Source: Candidatus Francisella endociliophora | Lineage (GTDB): Bacteria > Pseudomonadota > Gammaproteobacteria > Francisellales > Francisellaceae | Direction: 5' to 3' | Assembly (NCBI RefSeq): GCF_000764555.1 | Contig: NZ_CP009574.1 | Span: forward strand, 558,001-622,000 | DNA length: 64,000 bases | Shown here: positions 43,419-52,780 of the stretch, piece after piece | Layout of the letters: each line of letters starts with the position of its first letter | How positions within the stretch are numbered: position 1 is the stretch's first letter | Made by a program: the position numbers and the translations under genes | Notes under the pieces: generated by a model | The model's input: only the letters and a program-made list of their open reading frames with translations | What the model was told of the DNA's origin: nothing | Databases searched by the model: none

Positions 43419-44289
43419 AAATCAATATCTCAAAATAAGATATAGAGTTATAAGAGCCATATTGCCAAAAAAGTATAGGCATGTAGCACTCTATTGGCCA
43501 ACAATAAAAATAAAAAAAAACTCTAAACAGTTAGTTATCAGAAAATTCTTCTTTAAAAGATATTTCTTGAACATAAATAATATCAAAATAAAAGAACAAA
43601 AAGATTTAGTGATAGTTGGATCAGGGCCATCAATAAATTCTTTGAATTTAAAAAAACTTAAACAATATGACTGTATATTTCTAAATGGATCAATTATTTT
43701 ATCAAAAGATTTAAACATAAAACCTTTTGCATATTTTATAATTGATGTGAATTTTATTATTAAAAGATCTGATTTATTGAAAAATATTCCAGACGGTACA
43801 AATCTTTTTCTGACCTTAGGAGTGATACGCTTTATTGCAGAATTAAATATAAAGACTCTACTAAAAAATAATATTTTCTTAGTAAAAGAAATACCCATTA
43901 GCAAATACTATAATTATAAAAATTATGAAAAATTTGACTGGCTTGTTTTTAATAAAAAACAAGGTTTTTCTAAAAACTGTAATAAAAATTTTTACGATGG
44001 AGGCTCTGTAATGTCTTACGCTATACAATATAGCTATATGCTATCAACCAAAAACACTTACTTATTGGGACTAGATATAAGTAATTCAAATGAACCTAGG
44101 TTTTATGAAAACAATAAAAATAAACTAAAGTCGGGACTTGAAAATTGCTTTGATTCAAGAATTTTACCCTTTATGGAAATAAGTAAGAAATTATTTAATG
44201 AACAAGGTTTGAGTATTTATAACTGTTCAAAAACAACTAAGCTTCCGTACTCTATTATCCCATATAGCAATAAATTTGAACAAGTCTAA
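43411..44289 (+). CDS. Rossmann-fold glycan protein, GT42/MptE-like
   Basis: A 292-aa protein. KDLVIVGSGPSINSLNLKKL resembles the nucleotide-binding start of GT42 sialyltransferases and of MptE/DUF115-type proteins. DGGSVMSYAIQYSYMLSTKNTYLLGLDIS matches their second conserved block (SGVYMCAVAIALGYKEIYLSGID in GT42), and SIYNCSKTTKLPYS resembles their C-terminal end. The substrate is unknown and no sialic-acid synthesis genes are present, so sialyl transfer is unlikely. It overlaps the preceding gene by 8 bp and continues the same operon. Confidence 0.65.
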   Translation: MNKNQYLKIRYRVIRAILPKKYRHVALYWPTIKIKKNSKQLVIRKFFFKRYFLNINNIKIKEQKDLVIVGSGPSINSLNLKKLKQYDCIFLNGSIILSKDLNIKPFAYFIIDVNFIIKRSDLLKNIPDGTNLFLTLGVIRFIAELNIKTLLKNNIFLVKEIPISKYYNYKNYEKFDWLVFNKKQGFSKNCNKNFYDGGSVMSYAIQYSYMLSTKNTYLLGLDISNSNEPRFYENNKNKLKSGLENCFDSRILPFMEISKKLFNEQGLSIYNCSKTTKLPYSIIPYSNKFEQV

Positions 44290-44330
44290 AATAAATTTCA
44301 TAAAAAACAAAAGGAAAAGAGCGTTAAACG

Positions 44331-45224
44331 ATGAAGAAAATACCTATAGTTTTTACGTTTGATAAAAGAATTATACTTGGAGCTGCTACCGCGATTAAAA
44401 GTCTTATTGATACTGCAAAGGCAACTACTTCTTATGACATATATGTATATCATCCAGATATCAGTCAAAAGTATATTAAATTATTTGAACAAATGATATC
44501 TAAAACAAATCATAGTATTAAATTTGAATATATTGATAAATCAAAATTCAAGGATGCTCCAATAAATAAAGGAGGGAGTTGGACTGAAATAGTATATTAT
44601 AGATTATTGATTCCTGAGCTTTTACCTCAATATGACAAGGTTATCTATTCTGATGTAGATGTATTATTTACTGAAGATATGTCTGACATATACAAAACTT
44701 CTCTTAATGGATATGAGCTTGGAGCAGTTGCAGCTGAGAAAAACTCTCTTGAGAGTGTTGGGCATAAGTACTTTGAAGAAAATAAAAATGAATATATTTA
44801 CTGGTCTGGATTCTTACTTATGAATACAGAGCTGATGCGTGAGCTCAACTTTATAGACAGATGTTTTGCTACGGTTAAAAACTTTAACCAAAGATTAAAA
44901 TTCTTTGACCTAGATACTATAAACATTACATCTAATAAAATAAAATCTTTGCCGTTTAAGTACTGCACCCTTCAAAGCATTTTTTATTTAAAAGAACTTA
45001 ATCAAGCAACAGAGTACATATACTTAAAAGATGTCTATTCTGATGAAGAATTAATAGATGCTAAAAATAATCCGGCTATAATTCATTATGCTGGTAAGCC
45101 TGGTAAACCATGGCGAATGAAAAAGCCATACCCTAATTATAAAGAATATATAGAGAAGGTTCCAAAAGAGCTAAAAAAATACACATTTAGAGATATTAGA
45201 AAAAGAATTTTTAGTAAAACTTAA
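44331..45224 (+). CDS. Glycosyltransferase family 8
   Basis: A 297-aa GT-A enzyme of the LgtC/WaaI-O type, transferring hexose from UDP-sugar to lipopolysaccharide-like acceptors. IPIVFTFDKRIILGAATAIKSLI is the N-terminal motif, KVIYSDVDVLF has the metal-binding DVD at 108-110, and AIIHYAGKPGKPWR is the C-terminal HxxGxxKPW signature. A good AAGGAAAAG ribosome site precedes ATG 44331. It is the last plus-strand gene of the locus. Confidence 0.92.
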   Translation: MKKIPIVFTFDKRIILGAATAIKSLIDTAKATTSYDIYVYHPDISQKYIKLFEQMISKTNHSIKFEYIDKSKFKDAPINKGGSWTEIVYYRLLIPELLPQYDKVIYSDVDVLFTEDMSDIYKTSLNGYELGAVAAEKNSLESVGHKYFEENKNEYIYWSGFLLMNTELMRELNFIDRCFATVKNFNQRLKFFDLDTINITSNKIKSLPFKYCTLQSIFYLKELNQATEYIYLKDVYSDEELIDAKNNPAIIHYAGKPGKPWRMKKPYPNYKEYIEKVPKELKKYTFRDIRKRIFSKT

Positions 45225-45252
45225 TTTAAAACACAAGAATAAATATAACAAA

Positions 45253-46662
45253 TTACCTTCTAAATGCCATAACAATAGCAGCTAGAGATGAAAATAAAAT
45301 TACTATAATTTGTATTGTAATCCAATAATCAACACTACAACCAATAAACATTGAAATAGTAAGAACTTTTAAATATAGTGCAGAATTAGAGTTTAATAAT
45401 TTTGAATTCTTTATAAGGAAAACAAAGAAAAATAATAAAAACACTCCTGCAAAAATTCCACCTTTAAACGTATAATTAATGAATTCATTATGGGGACTAA
45501 TTCCATCATGAACTATTTTTACACTATTATTCAGCTTAGGGTTTTCATTAATAATTTTTTTAGTACAGCCTATAACATTTACATTACCTTTAAAAAAGAA
45601 ACATCCTCCAAATAAAACTTCAGGATAATTATAAAAAACCTTAATAGAAGAAATATAATAAAGTGCTCTCAAGCCGGTAGATGTTTTAGATAGCTCCTGG
45701 TTAGTTTGAGTCGTATAATCATCTGAAAAAAGTGTTTTTATATTAGATACTGACTCTGAAACTCGTGTATTAAATATTGCAGAGCTTTTATAGACAGTAC
45801 CAAATATAGTTACAAGTAAAATACACCCTAGTAACAAACTAAACAATAATTTCTTTAATCTAAGTTGATCGTTTTGAATGCTAAACCTCTTTATTATAAT
45901 AAACGTGTAGTATATAAAGACTACAAACTCTATGATATAGCCTGCTTTACTTCTATTAATAAATAAATCTACAAATATAATTAATATCCCAAAGAATATT
46001 ATGATGATTCTTTGGGATATAGAATTTAAGCTAAATGACTTATTAAACAAAATAACTGCTGATAATGGGAATGTTAAAGCAACTATTGATTGTATAGCAA
46101 GTCCACCATTGATATGGGCATATAGCTGGCTAACTATAAAGTTATTACCCTGAAGCTTATTATTTATAAAAAAAACTAAAACTACAATTGAAAATATAGT
46201 TACAATCCCAACAAAGATTCTTAAAAGATATTCAGAATAACTTTCTTTTTTTGATAAAAAATATGCTGTAGAAGCAATATATAATGCAATCAACATAGGA
46301 TTTGAAAAACTTAATAGCTCTCTTATATACAAGTGCCCATTAATTACTGAAGCATACACTATACCTAAACTAATAATCATGCCACTAGCAAAAAGACATA
46401 TTAGCGATTTTGTTTTTTTCAATAGCTTAATAGCATTTCTATCAAAAAACAAAAGGGCAATAGTTAAAATAAAAGAAATAGATATAAATGCTCTTAAGAA
46501 AAAAAAGATACTAATAAAATTTATAATAAGCAAAACAAATACAATCTTAGGAATAATATCTTGTTTCACCTCTTGTTTCACCTCTTGTTTCACCTCTTGT
46601 TTCACCTCTTGTTTCACCTCTTGTTTCACCTCTTGTTTCAAATAAGATAAAACTATTTTCAA
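45253..46662 (-). CDS. O-antigen ligase/polymerase-like membrane protein (Wzy_C/WaaL family)
   Basis: A protein of about 469 aa with about 11-12 membrane helices and a large periplasmic loop. The ISPHNEFINYTFKGGIFAGV motif in the loop/late helix is the family signature (the H in PHNE is catalytic in WaaL). The N-terminus is encoded by six 12-bp repeats (Lys-Gln-Glu-Val)6. No ATG precedes them: the frame can only start at TTG 46662 or at a GTG present in every repeat unit, each preceded by GAGG-like sequence. Thus the true start is unsure. It is convergent with the glycosyltransferase operon and would attach or polymerise the glycan. Confidence 0.82.
   Translation of the reverse strand: MKIVLSYLKQEVKQEVKQEVKQEVKQEVKQEVKQDIIPKIVFVLLIINFISIFFFLRAFISISFILTIALLFFDRNAIKLLKKTKSLICLFASGMIISLGIVYASVINGHLYIRELLSFSNPMLIALYIASTAYFLSKKESYSEYLLRIFVGIVTIFSIVVLVFFINNKLQGNNFIVSQLYAHINGGLAIQSIVALTFPLSAVILFNKSFSLNSISQRIIIIFFGILIIFVDLFINRSKAGYIIEFVVFIYYTFIIIKRFSIQNDQLRLKKLLFSLLLGCILLVTIFGTVYKSSAIFNTRVSESVSNIKTLFSDDYTTQTNQELSKTSTGLRALYYISSIKVFYNYPEVLFGGCFFFKGNVNVIGCTKKIINENPKLNNSVKIVHDGISPHNEFINYTFKGGIFAGVFLLFFFVFLIKNSKLLNSNSALYLKVLTISMFIGCSVDYWITIQIIVILFSSLAAIVMAFRR
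46561..46640 (-). repeat. 12-bp tandem repeat (6.7 copies) at the 5' end of the ligase gene
   Basis: Six perfect copies of TTGTTTCACCTC (plus strand) and a partial seventh. On the coding strand each unit is AAACAAGAGGTG (KQEV). Unit size is a multiple of three, so copy-number change alters length, not frame. Confidence 0.97.
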
Positions 46663-46754
46663 GTATAATTAATCGAATAAATTATAATTATACAGAGATT
46701 ATTTTACTAGCTTGGAAAATATTATATGTTTACATACAAAGTACTAATACATAG

Positions 46755-47309
46755 TTACTTTAATACCAGTTCAGATTTCAAAAATTGAAAAATCTCTTTA
46801 AAAGACTTTCTTGGCTTATTTTTTTCAACTTCCTTATGATGATTCCTAATAAGCTGCCTTAATTTCTGTATATCTAAACTAGGGAGCTCAGATATCAATT
46901 TATCTAAAGCTTCTTGAGATTTTTCCAGATCCAAAAGATTATTTCGAATATTCTCCAATCTTTGTAAATGTAAATTTGATTCCTTATCCTTACTTACAAT
47001 AGCATCATAACTTTTTTGAATTTCTTCTAAGTTATCTGTTTTTCTTAAAAGTTTTCCAATAAATTGTAGCTGTCTTTTAAGAGCTATTTTCTGCATATTT
47101 TTTGCAGTAATTATATTTTCACGAAGACTGTCTGATATTGGTAACTTATTTAACTGCTCATTATTTAATTCTACAAGAGCTTTACCAAATTCTGTAACCT
47201 CTAACACATCCTTTTTTATAGTTGTTTTGCTTTTAACATCTTTATAGTGAGAGTTCTCTTCTTCACGCTCTAAGCGCTCAATTTCATCAAGATCAATAAC
47301 TTTGCTCAT
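46755..47309 (-). CDS. darP: Ribosome-associated protein DarP/YjgA (DUF615)
   Basis: A 184-aa basic, highly helical protein of the DUF615 family. E. coli DarP (YjgA) joins late 50S precursors and promotes peptidyl-transferase centre maturation. Matching stretches are KDVLEVTEFGKALVELNNEQLNKLPISDSLRENI and KRQLQFIGKLLRKTD, with HRE/RQLIRNHHKE near the C-terminus. It is divergent from glyA. Confidence 0.92.
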   Translation of the reverse strand: MSKVIDLDEIERLEREEENSHYKDVKSKTTIKKDVLEVTEFGKALVELNNEQLNKLPISDSLRENIITAKNMQKIALKRQLQFIGKLLRKTDNLEEIQKSYDAIVSKDKESNLHLQRLENIRNNLLDLEKSQEALDKLISELPSLDIQKLRQLIRNHHKEVEKNKPRKSFKEIFQFLKSELVLK

Positions 47310-47410
47310 AGCTTTTCTTTAATTTGTTTCTATATAAATATAATATAAGATATAATTTTAAACGTTTAATCAACTTTATTCACCTAAAAAATACTAGGAG
47401 ACTACCAAAT

Positions 47411-48664
47411 ATGTTTAGTTTTGAAAAAAATAGCCTAAAAAACACAGACAAAGAAGTTTTTGATGCTATAGAGCTGGAAGTTAAAAGACAACACGAACAT
47501 GTTGAGCTTATTGCTTCTGAAAACTATGCAAGTCCAGCCGTTATGGAAGCTCAAGGATCTCAACTTACAAATAAATATGCTGAAGGATATCATGGCAAAA
47601 GATATTATGGCGGTTGTGAATTTGTCGATATAGTAGAAAAATTAGCTGTTGAAAGAGCTCAGGAATTATTTGGTGTGGACTATGCCAATGTTCAACCCCA
47701 TTCAGGATCTCAAGCCAATGCTGCTGTTTATAATGCTGTTTTAAAACCAGGAGATACTGTACTAGGTATGGATCTAGGTGCAGGTGGCCATCTAACTCAT
47801 GGTAGTAAAGTAAACTTTTCTGGTAAAATATATAATTCGATCCAATATGGTTTAGATGAAAATGGAGACATTGATTATAATCAAGTTGCTAAATTAGCTA
47901 AAGAGCATAAGCCTAAAATGATAATTGCGGGCTTCTCTGCATTTTCAGGGATAATAAAATGGGAAAAGTTCAGAGAAATCGCAGATTCTATTGATGCTGT
48001 GCTAATGGCTGATATAGCTCACGTAGCAGGATTAGTAGCAGCAGGTGTCTATCCAAACCCATTCCCATATGTAGATGTTGCTACAACCACCACACATAAA
48101 ACGCTTAGAGGCCCTCGTGGAGGATTGATACTTTGTAACAACAATCCAGATCTTGCTAAGAAATTTCAATCTGCTATTTTCCCAGGTATCCAAGGTGGTC
48201 CACTAATGCATGTAATTGCTGCTAAAGCCGTAGCGTTCAAAGAAGCTCTTGAGCCTAGCTTTACAGAATATCAAAAACAAGTATTAAAAAATGCTAAAGC
48301 AATGGAAAAAGTATTAAAAGAAAGAAATATTAATATCATTTCAGGTGGCACAAATAATCACCTACTTCTTTTAGACATTACAAACACTGGTTTTTCTGGT
48401 AAAGAAGCTGAAGCTGCTTTAGGTAGAGCAAATATTACTGTAAATAAAAATTCTATACCTAATGATCCTCGCTCTCCTTTTGTAACTAGTGGCCTAAGAA
48501 TAGGTAGTCCAGCTATTACAACTAGAGGTTTCAAAGAGAAAGAATGTGAGCAAGTTGCAAATTTACTAGCGGATGTGGTTTTTAACTGTGGAGATTCTAA
48601 TATTGAAAATAAAATAGCAACTGAAATACTTAAACTTTGCAACAATTTCCCTGTCTATAATTAA
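47411..48664 (+). CDS. glyA: Serine hydroxymethyltransferase
   Basis: A 417-aa PLP enzyme interconverting serine and glycine with THF, the main one-carbon source that feeds thyA. It has [44 protein letters not shown], the PLP lysine in [14 protein letters not shown], and [12 protein letters not shown]-type C-terminal sequence. ATG 47411 (MFSFEKN) is the start because GGAGA lies about 9 bases upstream; the open frame 5' of it is not conserved. Confidence 0.97.
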   Translation: MFSFEKNSLKNTDKEVFDAIELEVKRQHEHVELIASENYASPAVMEAQGSQLTNKYAEGYHGKRYYGGCEFVDIVEKLAVERAQELFGVDYANVQPHSGSQANAAVYNAVLKPGDTVLGMDLGAGGHLTHGSKVNFSGKIYNSIQYGLDENGDIDYNQVAKLAKEHKPKMIIAGFSAFSGIIKWEKFREIADSIDAVLMADIAHVAGLVAAGVYPNPFPYVDVATTTTHKTLRGPRGGLILCNNNPDLAKKFQSAIFPGIQGGPLMHVIAAKAVAFKEALEPSFTEYQKQVLKNAKAMEKVLKERNINIISGGTNNHLLLLDITNTGFSGKEAEAALGRANITVNKNSIPNDPRSPFVTSGLRIGSPAITTRGFKEKECEQVANLLADVVFNCGDSNIENKIATEILKLCNNFPVYN

Positions 48665-48928
48665 TAAAATATCTATAAATTTAAGTAAAAAGTTATTTTT
48701 CTATTCACCTTAATCTTTCATTAAATTATTCTCCATAACTAAAAACCTTTCTGTAAAAGGCTTAGCGTTCATAGAAAATATATATACATTAATTTTGTCA
48801 AAAAAATTAAAATATTTTATTAATAAATATATTGACATAAAATTAATTATCAATATAATTTACCGCAAGATACTTATTAAGGTATCATAATGTTAAACCA
48901 TATATTATTCTTAATAAAGGAGAAAAAA

Positions 48929-50347
48929 ATGAAAAAGACTCTTACTATTGCACTTTTAAGTTCTATCGCAGTCACTTCTGTTTATGCAACAACTGCTGGT
49001 GATATTAAAGACGCAGCCGCATCTTACTCTCAAGCAAGTCTTGATAATGAAAACTCTTTAATAAATCAAACTGGAAACTTCTACAATGATGTATCTACTA
49101 ACAGAGATCATCTTGCTAAAAGTTATGTTGGCTACAAAACAGTTGGTTTAAAAACTAAAGCTGTAGACTACAAAAAATATGCAGATGAAAAGCTAGTTGC
49201 TAAGAAAAACAAATTGAGTGAAAGAGAAAAGATTGCTAAAGAAGCAAAGGGATTAAAAAAAGCTAAAGCATGGAAAAATGTTTTAAGTTCAAAAATTGAA
49301 GTTGAAAAACAAAGAGGTAGAGTTAGAGCTGCTGCAAAAGCAGTAGAAGTATTTAATAACTTTAATAATGACGGATACTATAAAGCTAAACAAGCAGAAG
49401 GTAAAACTCTTAAAAATACATACGTATTAGGCTATAAAGACTTTAATAGTGGATATATCACTCCTGCACAGAAAGATATAACAAGTGCTTTTAATGCTGC
49501 AAAAGCTCTTAATTACACAGACTATAAAACTAATATTAATGCATTCTGGAACTTAAACCTTTCTATTTGGAATAATGATTCTAACTTAGATGAGAATGGC
49601 CAAAAGTTCAATGAATTCTTAAATACTGTAACTATTGAAGCAATTTCTCAAGTTACTAATAAAACAGCTAAAGATTCTGTAGAAGAATATGCTAAAGCAA
49701 ATAGACTTGCTTTCTTAGTAACAACGTTAGGTAACTCAGAAGCAGAACTTACAAGCTTTATTAACAAGAATCAAGGCACTAACTTATACATGGCTTGTAC
49801 TAATAGCGCTCAAAATGTTGCTAATAATCAAAATGTTGCAGATGTTATGTACACAATAAAAGCATTACAAAATGAACAAGAAATTTCTGGTGTAATTCAT
49901 AGTGTTCTAGAAAGCTTGAAGATTGACAACAATTACCCTCTTATCAACCTTAAAGATCAAGTAGGTAAAACAACAGCAGAAATTCTTAAGACTATAATTG
50001 GTGATCAAGGAGTAATTACTGTAGACTCATCATATAACTTAAGAGTAGATATCGCTGGCATAGCTGCTCCTCAAATTAGTAAAGCTGTTGCAGATAACAA
50101 GATTTATACTGAAGTATTAAAATCTCAAGATTTACTAATTGGCAATAACACTTGTAGCTTTGATGCAGTTAATACTGATGCAAGTAATGGTAATAAAGTA
50201 GCTCAAGCTCTTCAAGCAGCTGTAAACCATTATGCTAATGAATATGCGAAAGAAACAGGCTTACCAGTTGATAATGCAACAAAAGAAAAAGTATTATTAG
50301 CTCTAGAAGCAATTTTATACAATAAAATTGATACTTCTATAAACTAA
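48929..50347 (+). CDS. Exported helical protein of unknown function
   Basis: A 472-aa protein with a clear signal peptide (MKKTLTIALLSSIAVTSVYA). The mature part is almost entirely helix-forming and Lys/Ala/Asn-rich: a Lys-rich section (about 60-130), then amphipathic helices with few prolines, two cysteines (ACTNS, NNTCSF) and a long C-terminal helix pair. No family is recognised. ATG 48929 follows AAGGAG; an ATG at 48890 lacks one. A rho-independent terminator follows, so it is monocistronic. It is probably an abundant lineage-specific periplasmic or surface protein. Confidence 0.8.
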   Translation: MKKTLTIALLSSIAVTSVYATTAGDIKDAAASYSQASLDNENSLINQTGNFYNDVSTNRDHLAKSYVGYKTVGLKTKAVDYKKYADEKLVAKKNKLSEREKIAKEAKGLKKAKAWKNVLSSKIEVEKQRGRVRAAAKAVEVFNNFNNDGYYKAKQAEGKTLKNTYVLGYKDFNSGYITPAQKDITSAFNAAKALNYTDYKTNINAFWNLNLSIWNNDSNLDENGQKFNEFLNTVTIEAISQVTNKTAKDSVEEYAKANRLAFLVTTLGNSEAELTSFINKNQGTNLYMACTNSAQNVANNQNVADVMYTIKALQNEQEISGVIHSVLESLKIDNNYPLINLKDQVGKTTAEILKTIIGDQGVITVDSSYNLRVDIAGIAAPQISKAVADNKIYTEVLKSQDLLIGNNTCSFDAVNTDASNGNKVAQALQAAVNHYANEYAKETGLPVDNATKEKVLLALEAILYNKIDTSIN

Positions 50348-50376
50348 TAAATCAACTAAACTATAATAATCATTCA

Positions 50377-50397
50377 GAGCCCTTTAGGGCTTTTTTT
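50377..50397 (+). terminator. Rho-independent terminator
   Basis: Stem AGCCC-TTTA-GGGCT followed by seven Ts, 30 bp after the stop of the exported helical protein. Confidence 0.85.
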
Positions 50398-50494
50398 ATA
50401 TCTATTTTTTAACATTCACAATAATTCCTTTTATACTTAATGCCAGTTCTGTTAAACTTGGAATAGTTAATTTCAACTCTTAAGGAAATTTAAT

Positions 50495-50800
50495 ATGTAT
50501 AAACAAATAATAGCTATTATTTTTGCTTTTTTAGTTCTAGGAGGCTGTATGAGTATTACTAAGAACCCAAAAGTTTCTAAAAAAGATATTCCTGTCGAAA
50601 AGACTCAAGTTAATCAAGTTCTTCCTCCGAAATATTTAAGCATCGATGGTTTCAAAGACTGTTTGAATACACAAACTAAAGGTTCTGCTTCATTCTACTG
50701 CATGCCAAATAACAAACCAGCACAGTGCTCGGATAAAGCATGGGAAGAACTGAGCAAACTTGAAGGTTCAGAAAAAATACCAAACTGTGAAAGTAAATAA
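50495..50800 (+). CDS. Small lipoprotein of unknown function
   Basis: A 101-aa predicted lipoprotein: MYKQIIAIIFAFLVLGGC with lipobox Cys at residue 18. The mature part has four further cysteines (KDCLNTQ, FYCMPN, AQCSDKAW, IPNCES), evenly spaced, suggesting two disulfides in the periplasm or outer membrane. The YCMP..KP..CSDKAWEEL pattern is not one I can name. It starts at ATG 50495 after AAGGAAATT. It stands between two monocistronic units. Confidence 0.8.
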   Translation: MYKQIIAIIFAFLVLGGCMSITKNPKVSKKDIPVEKTQVNQVLPPKYLSIDGFKDCLNTQTKGSASFYCMPNNKPAQCSDKAWEELSKLEGSEKIPNCESK

Positions 50801-50904
50801 TCATATTAAGATAATATCAAAGAGTTCTTTAATAACTTTAAGATTTTAGATAATGTGACTATTATCAGATAGAAAAATATTGCTTGATCTCTGTTTATTA
50901 TAAG

Positions 50905-52695
50905 TTACTTTTTACACATACCACCTTCTTGCCAGTATTCTCTACCTACACAATGATGACAATAAAAAAGTCCACTAGGGTCATATTTATTTTTAATTTT
51001 TAATAATTGGTTATAATTATTTCCCCAAAAGACTTTTTGCCAATCTTTTTGAAAGTAATCAGCCTCATTTGCATAAGTACCAGCTTTTGGAACCAAAGCC
51101 ATTATCATACCCATAGCTTTATATATATTATCAACTCTTTTTTTAATTTCGGGAGTCATTTTAGGTTTGCCTAGCTGAGGCTTATCACTACTATAACTCA
51201 TAATAGCTAGAGCTCCAGCGTCAAAAACACCTGGATGCATAGATGTCTGTTTTGTAAGTTTTATAGCTTGTTCAGATGCTCCTGCTAACCCCTTGTTTAT
51301 CTGTATAGATACTGGCGCTAACCTAGAAACCTTATAGAAAGTTTCTGCTGTTTTATTAATATCTTTCGAGTCAAATAAGCTTTCTGGTAAATACCATGAC
51401 TGATATGTATACCAATATGCAGATACTTCTCCAGTATTAGAACTCCACCAAAACTCTCCATCCCTTGCATCTGGTCCAGTATTCTTAGTAACCATATCTG
51501 GATAATTTTTATGCCAAAAATCATAATTCCAAACTTTTGTTGGTGGAATGTCTATATATTTAGTATTATAGTACAACCCTCGCTGCTTATGTACCCACTC
51601 TTTAAAAGGCTTCCAAATATCTAAAGCTTGCTTTTCTGTCAGCCCTTGTGTAACCATTGCTATTGTTAACTTGTTATTTGGTCGAAAAGCAAACTGCTCT
51701 CCCCAATTTTCATTATTCAGTTTTGAATGATAAAAACTCAAGAACTTCTTAATTAAGATCTTATATTCTGCATCACTATCGGCTGTTATTTCACCACTTA
51801 TCAGACCAAAATATTCAGGAAGTTTATGTGTTCTTAATGTTAGTTTTGATACAACTCCATAGGTGCCCCCACCACCTCCTTTTATAGCCCAAAATAAATC
51901 CTTATTTTGACACTCATTCGCAATCACAACTCTACCATTTGCAGTTACAACTTCTGCTTGAAGGATTCCACCAGCACCAGTCCCATACTCTTTTGTCCAG
52001 CTACCAAAACCTCCCCCCTGAGGAAAGCCTCCAGCTGCACCTACTGTAGTACACCCTCCTCCTTGGACATACTCATGATGTTTATTTGTAACAACATCAT
52101 ATGCTTCTAACCAACGAGTCCCTGCTCCTACAGTAACTGCTGAATATTCTTTATTCGCTGGACACTTTTGGGGATGAAAATGCTTATCATATGAAACATC
52201 TCGCATATTATGAGTCCATATTAGTAGTGCATCTGGAGCAGAAGAGCGACCCAAGTAATCATGACCAGCTCCTTTAATGACTAAACGTAAATTATGTTTT
52301 CTTGCAAAGTCTACTGCTTTTACAATATCATCTGTATTTTTAGCCTCTACAGCATAGCTACTTGCTTGATTATGCCAAGCATCAAACCAACCTTGAGACT
52401 CATTTCTACCAGGCTTAGATTGCATATAAAAAGGGTTTTTTATATTATCCAAAACACCTTTACAGCTATCACTATTAACATCTTTGCACAAAGAAAGTGG
52501 TGTTGATGGCTTTATTAGGTTACCATTCAAAGATTTTGCTAAGCTATCCCACTCTTTCTGACTAGGCCAACAAGATTGTGAAGGCAAACAACGGCACGTA
52601 GGTTTTGAATCTAAGTTTACACCCAGCACACCCATGCTATGACCTAAAGAAAAAGTTGAAGCTAAAATGCACGCTATTGAAATTTTTTTATACAT
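50905..52695 (-). CDS. Exported FAD-linked oxidase, berberine-bridge-enzyme type
   Basis: A 596-aa protein with a signal peptide (first about 20 residues). The PP-loop FAD-binding domain has IKGAGHDYLGRSS, whose His is the 8-alpha-histidyl attachment residue, and YVQGGGCTTVGAAGGFPQGGGFGSWT, whose Cys would make the 6-S-cysteinyl bond: the two marks of bicovalent flavinylation. The C-terminal BBE motif (NNYNQLLKIKNKYDPSGLFYCHHCVG) is present. Such enzymes oxidise sugars, alkaloids or polyketides with O2. Export to the periplasm of a bicovalent flavoenzyme is notable in this group. The substrate is unknown. Confidence 0.88.
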   Translation of the reverse strand: MYKKISIACILASTFSLGHSMGVLGVNLDSKPTCRCLPSQSCWPSQKEWDSLAKSLNGNLIKPSTPLSLCKDVNSDSCKGVLDNIKNPFYMQSKPGRNESQGWFDAWHNQASSYAVEAKNTDDIVKAVDFARKHNLRLVIKGAGHDYLGRSSAPDALLIWTHNMRDVSYDKHFHPQKCPANKEYSAVTVGAGTRWLEAYDVVTNKHHEYVQGGGCTTVGAAGGFPQGGGFGSWTKEYGTGAGGILQAEVVTANGRVVIANECQNKDLFWAIKGGGGGTYGVVSKLTLRTHKLPEYFGLISGEITADSDAEYKILIKKFLSFYHSKLNNENWGEQFAFRPNNKLTIAMVTQGLTEKQALDIWKPFKEWVHKQRGLYYNTKYIDIPPTKVWNYDFWHKNYPDMVTKNTGPDARDGEFWWSSNTGEVSAYWYTYQSWYLPESLFDSKDINKTAETFYKVSRLAPVSIQINKGLAGASEQAIKLTKQTSMHPGVFDAGALAIMSYSSDKPQLGKPKMTPEIKKRVDNIYKAMGMIMALVPKAGTYANEADYFQKDWQKVFWGNNYNQLLKIKNKYDPSGLFYCHHCVGREYWQEGGMCKK

Positions 52696-52780
52696 ATTTC
52701 TACAAATTCAAAAATTATCGTATAGAAATATATTAAATTATTATCTAGAAAAAAACATTAAGTTTATTAAGTGCTTAACC

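Noticed and set aside
46561-46640. Tandem 12-bp repeats as a CRISPR-like array
   Set aside because: Units are contiguous without spacers and lie inside an open reading frame; it is a coding minisatellite.
46379-46645. Plus-strand open frame with repeated CFTS residues
   Set aside because: It is the antisense of the KQEV repeat and the ligase gene, with no ribosome site.
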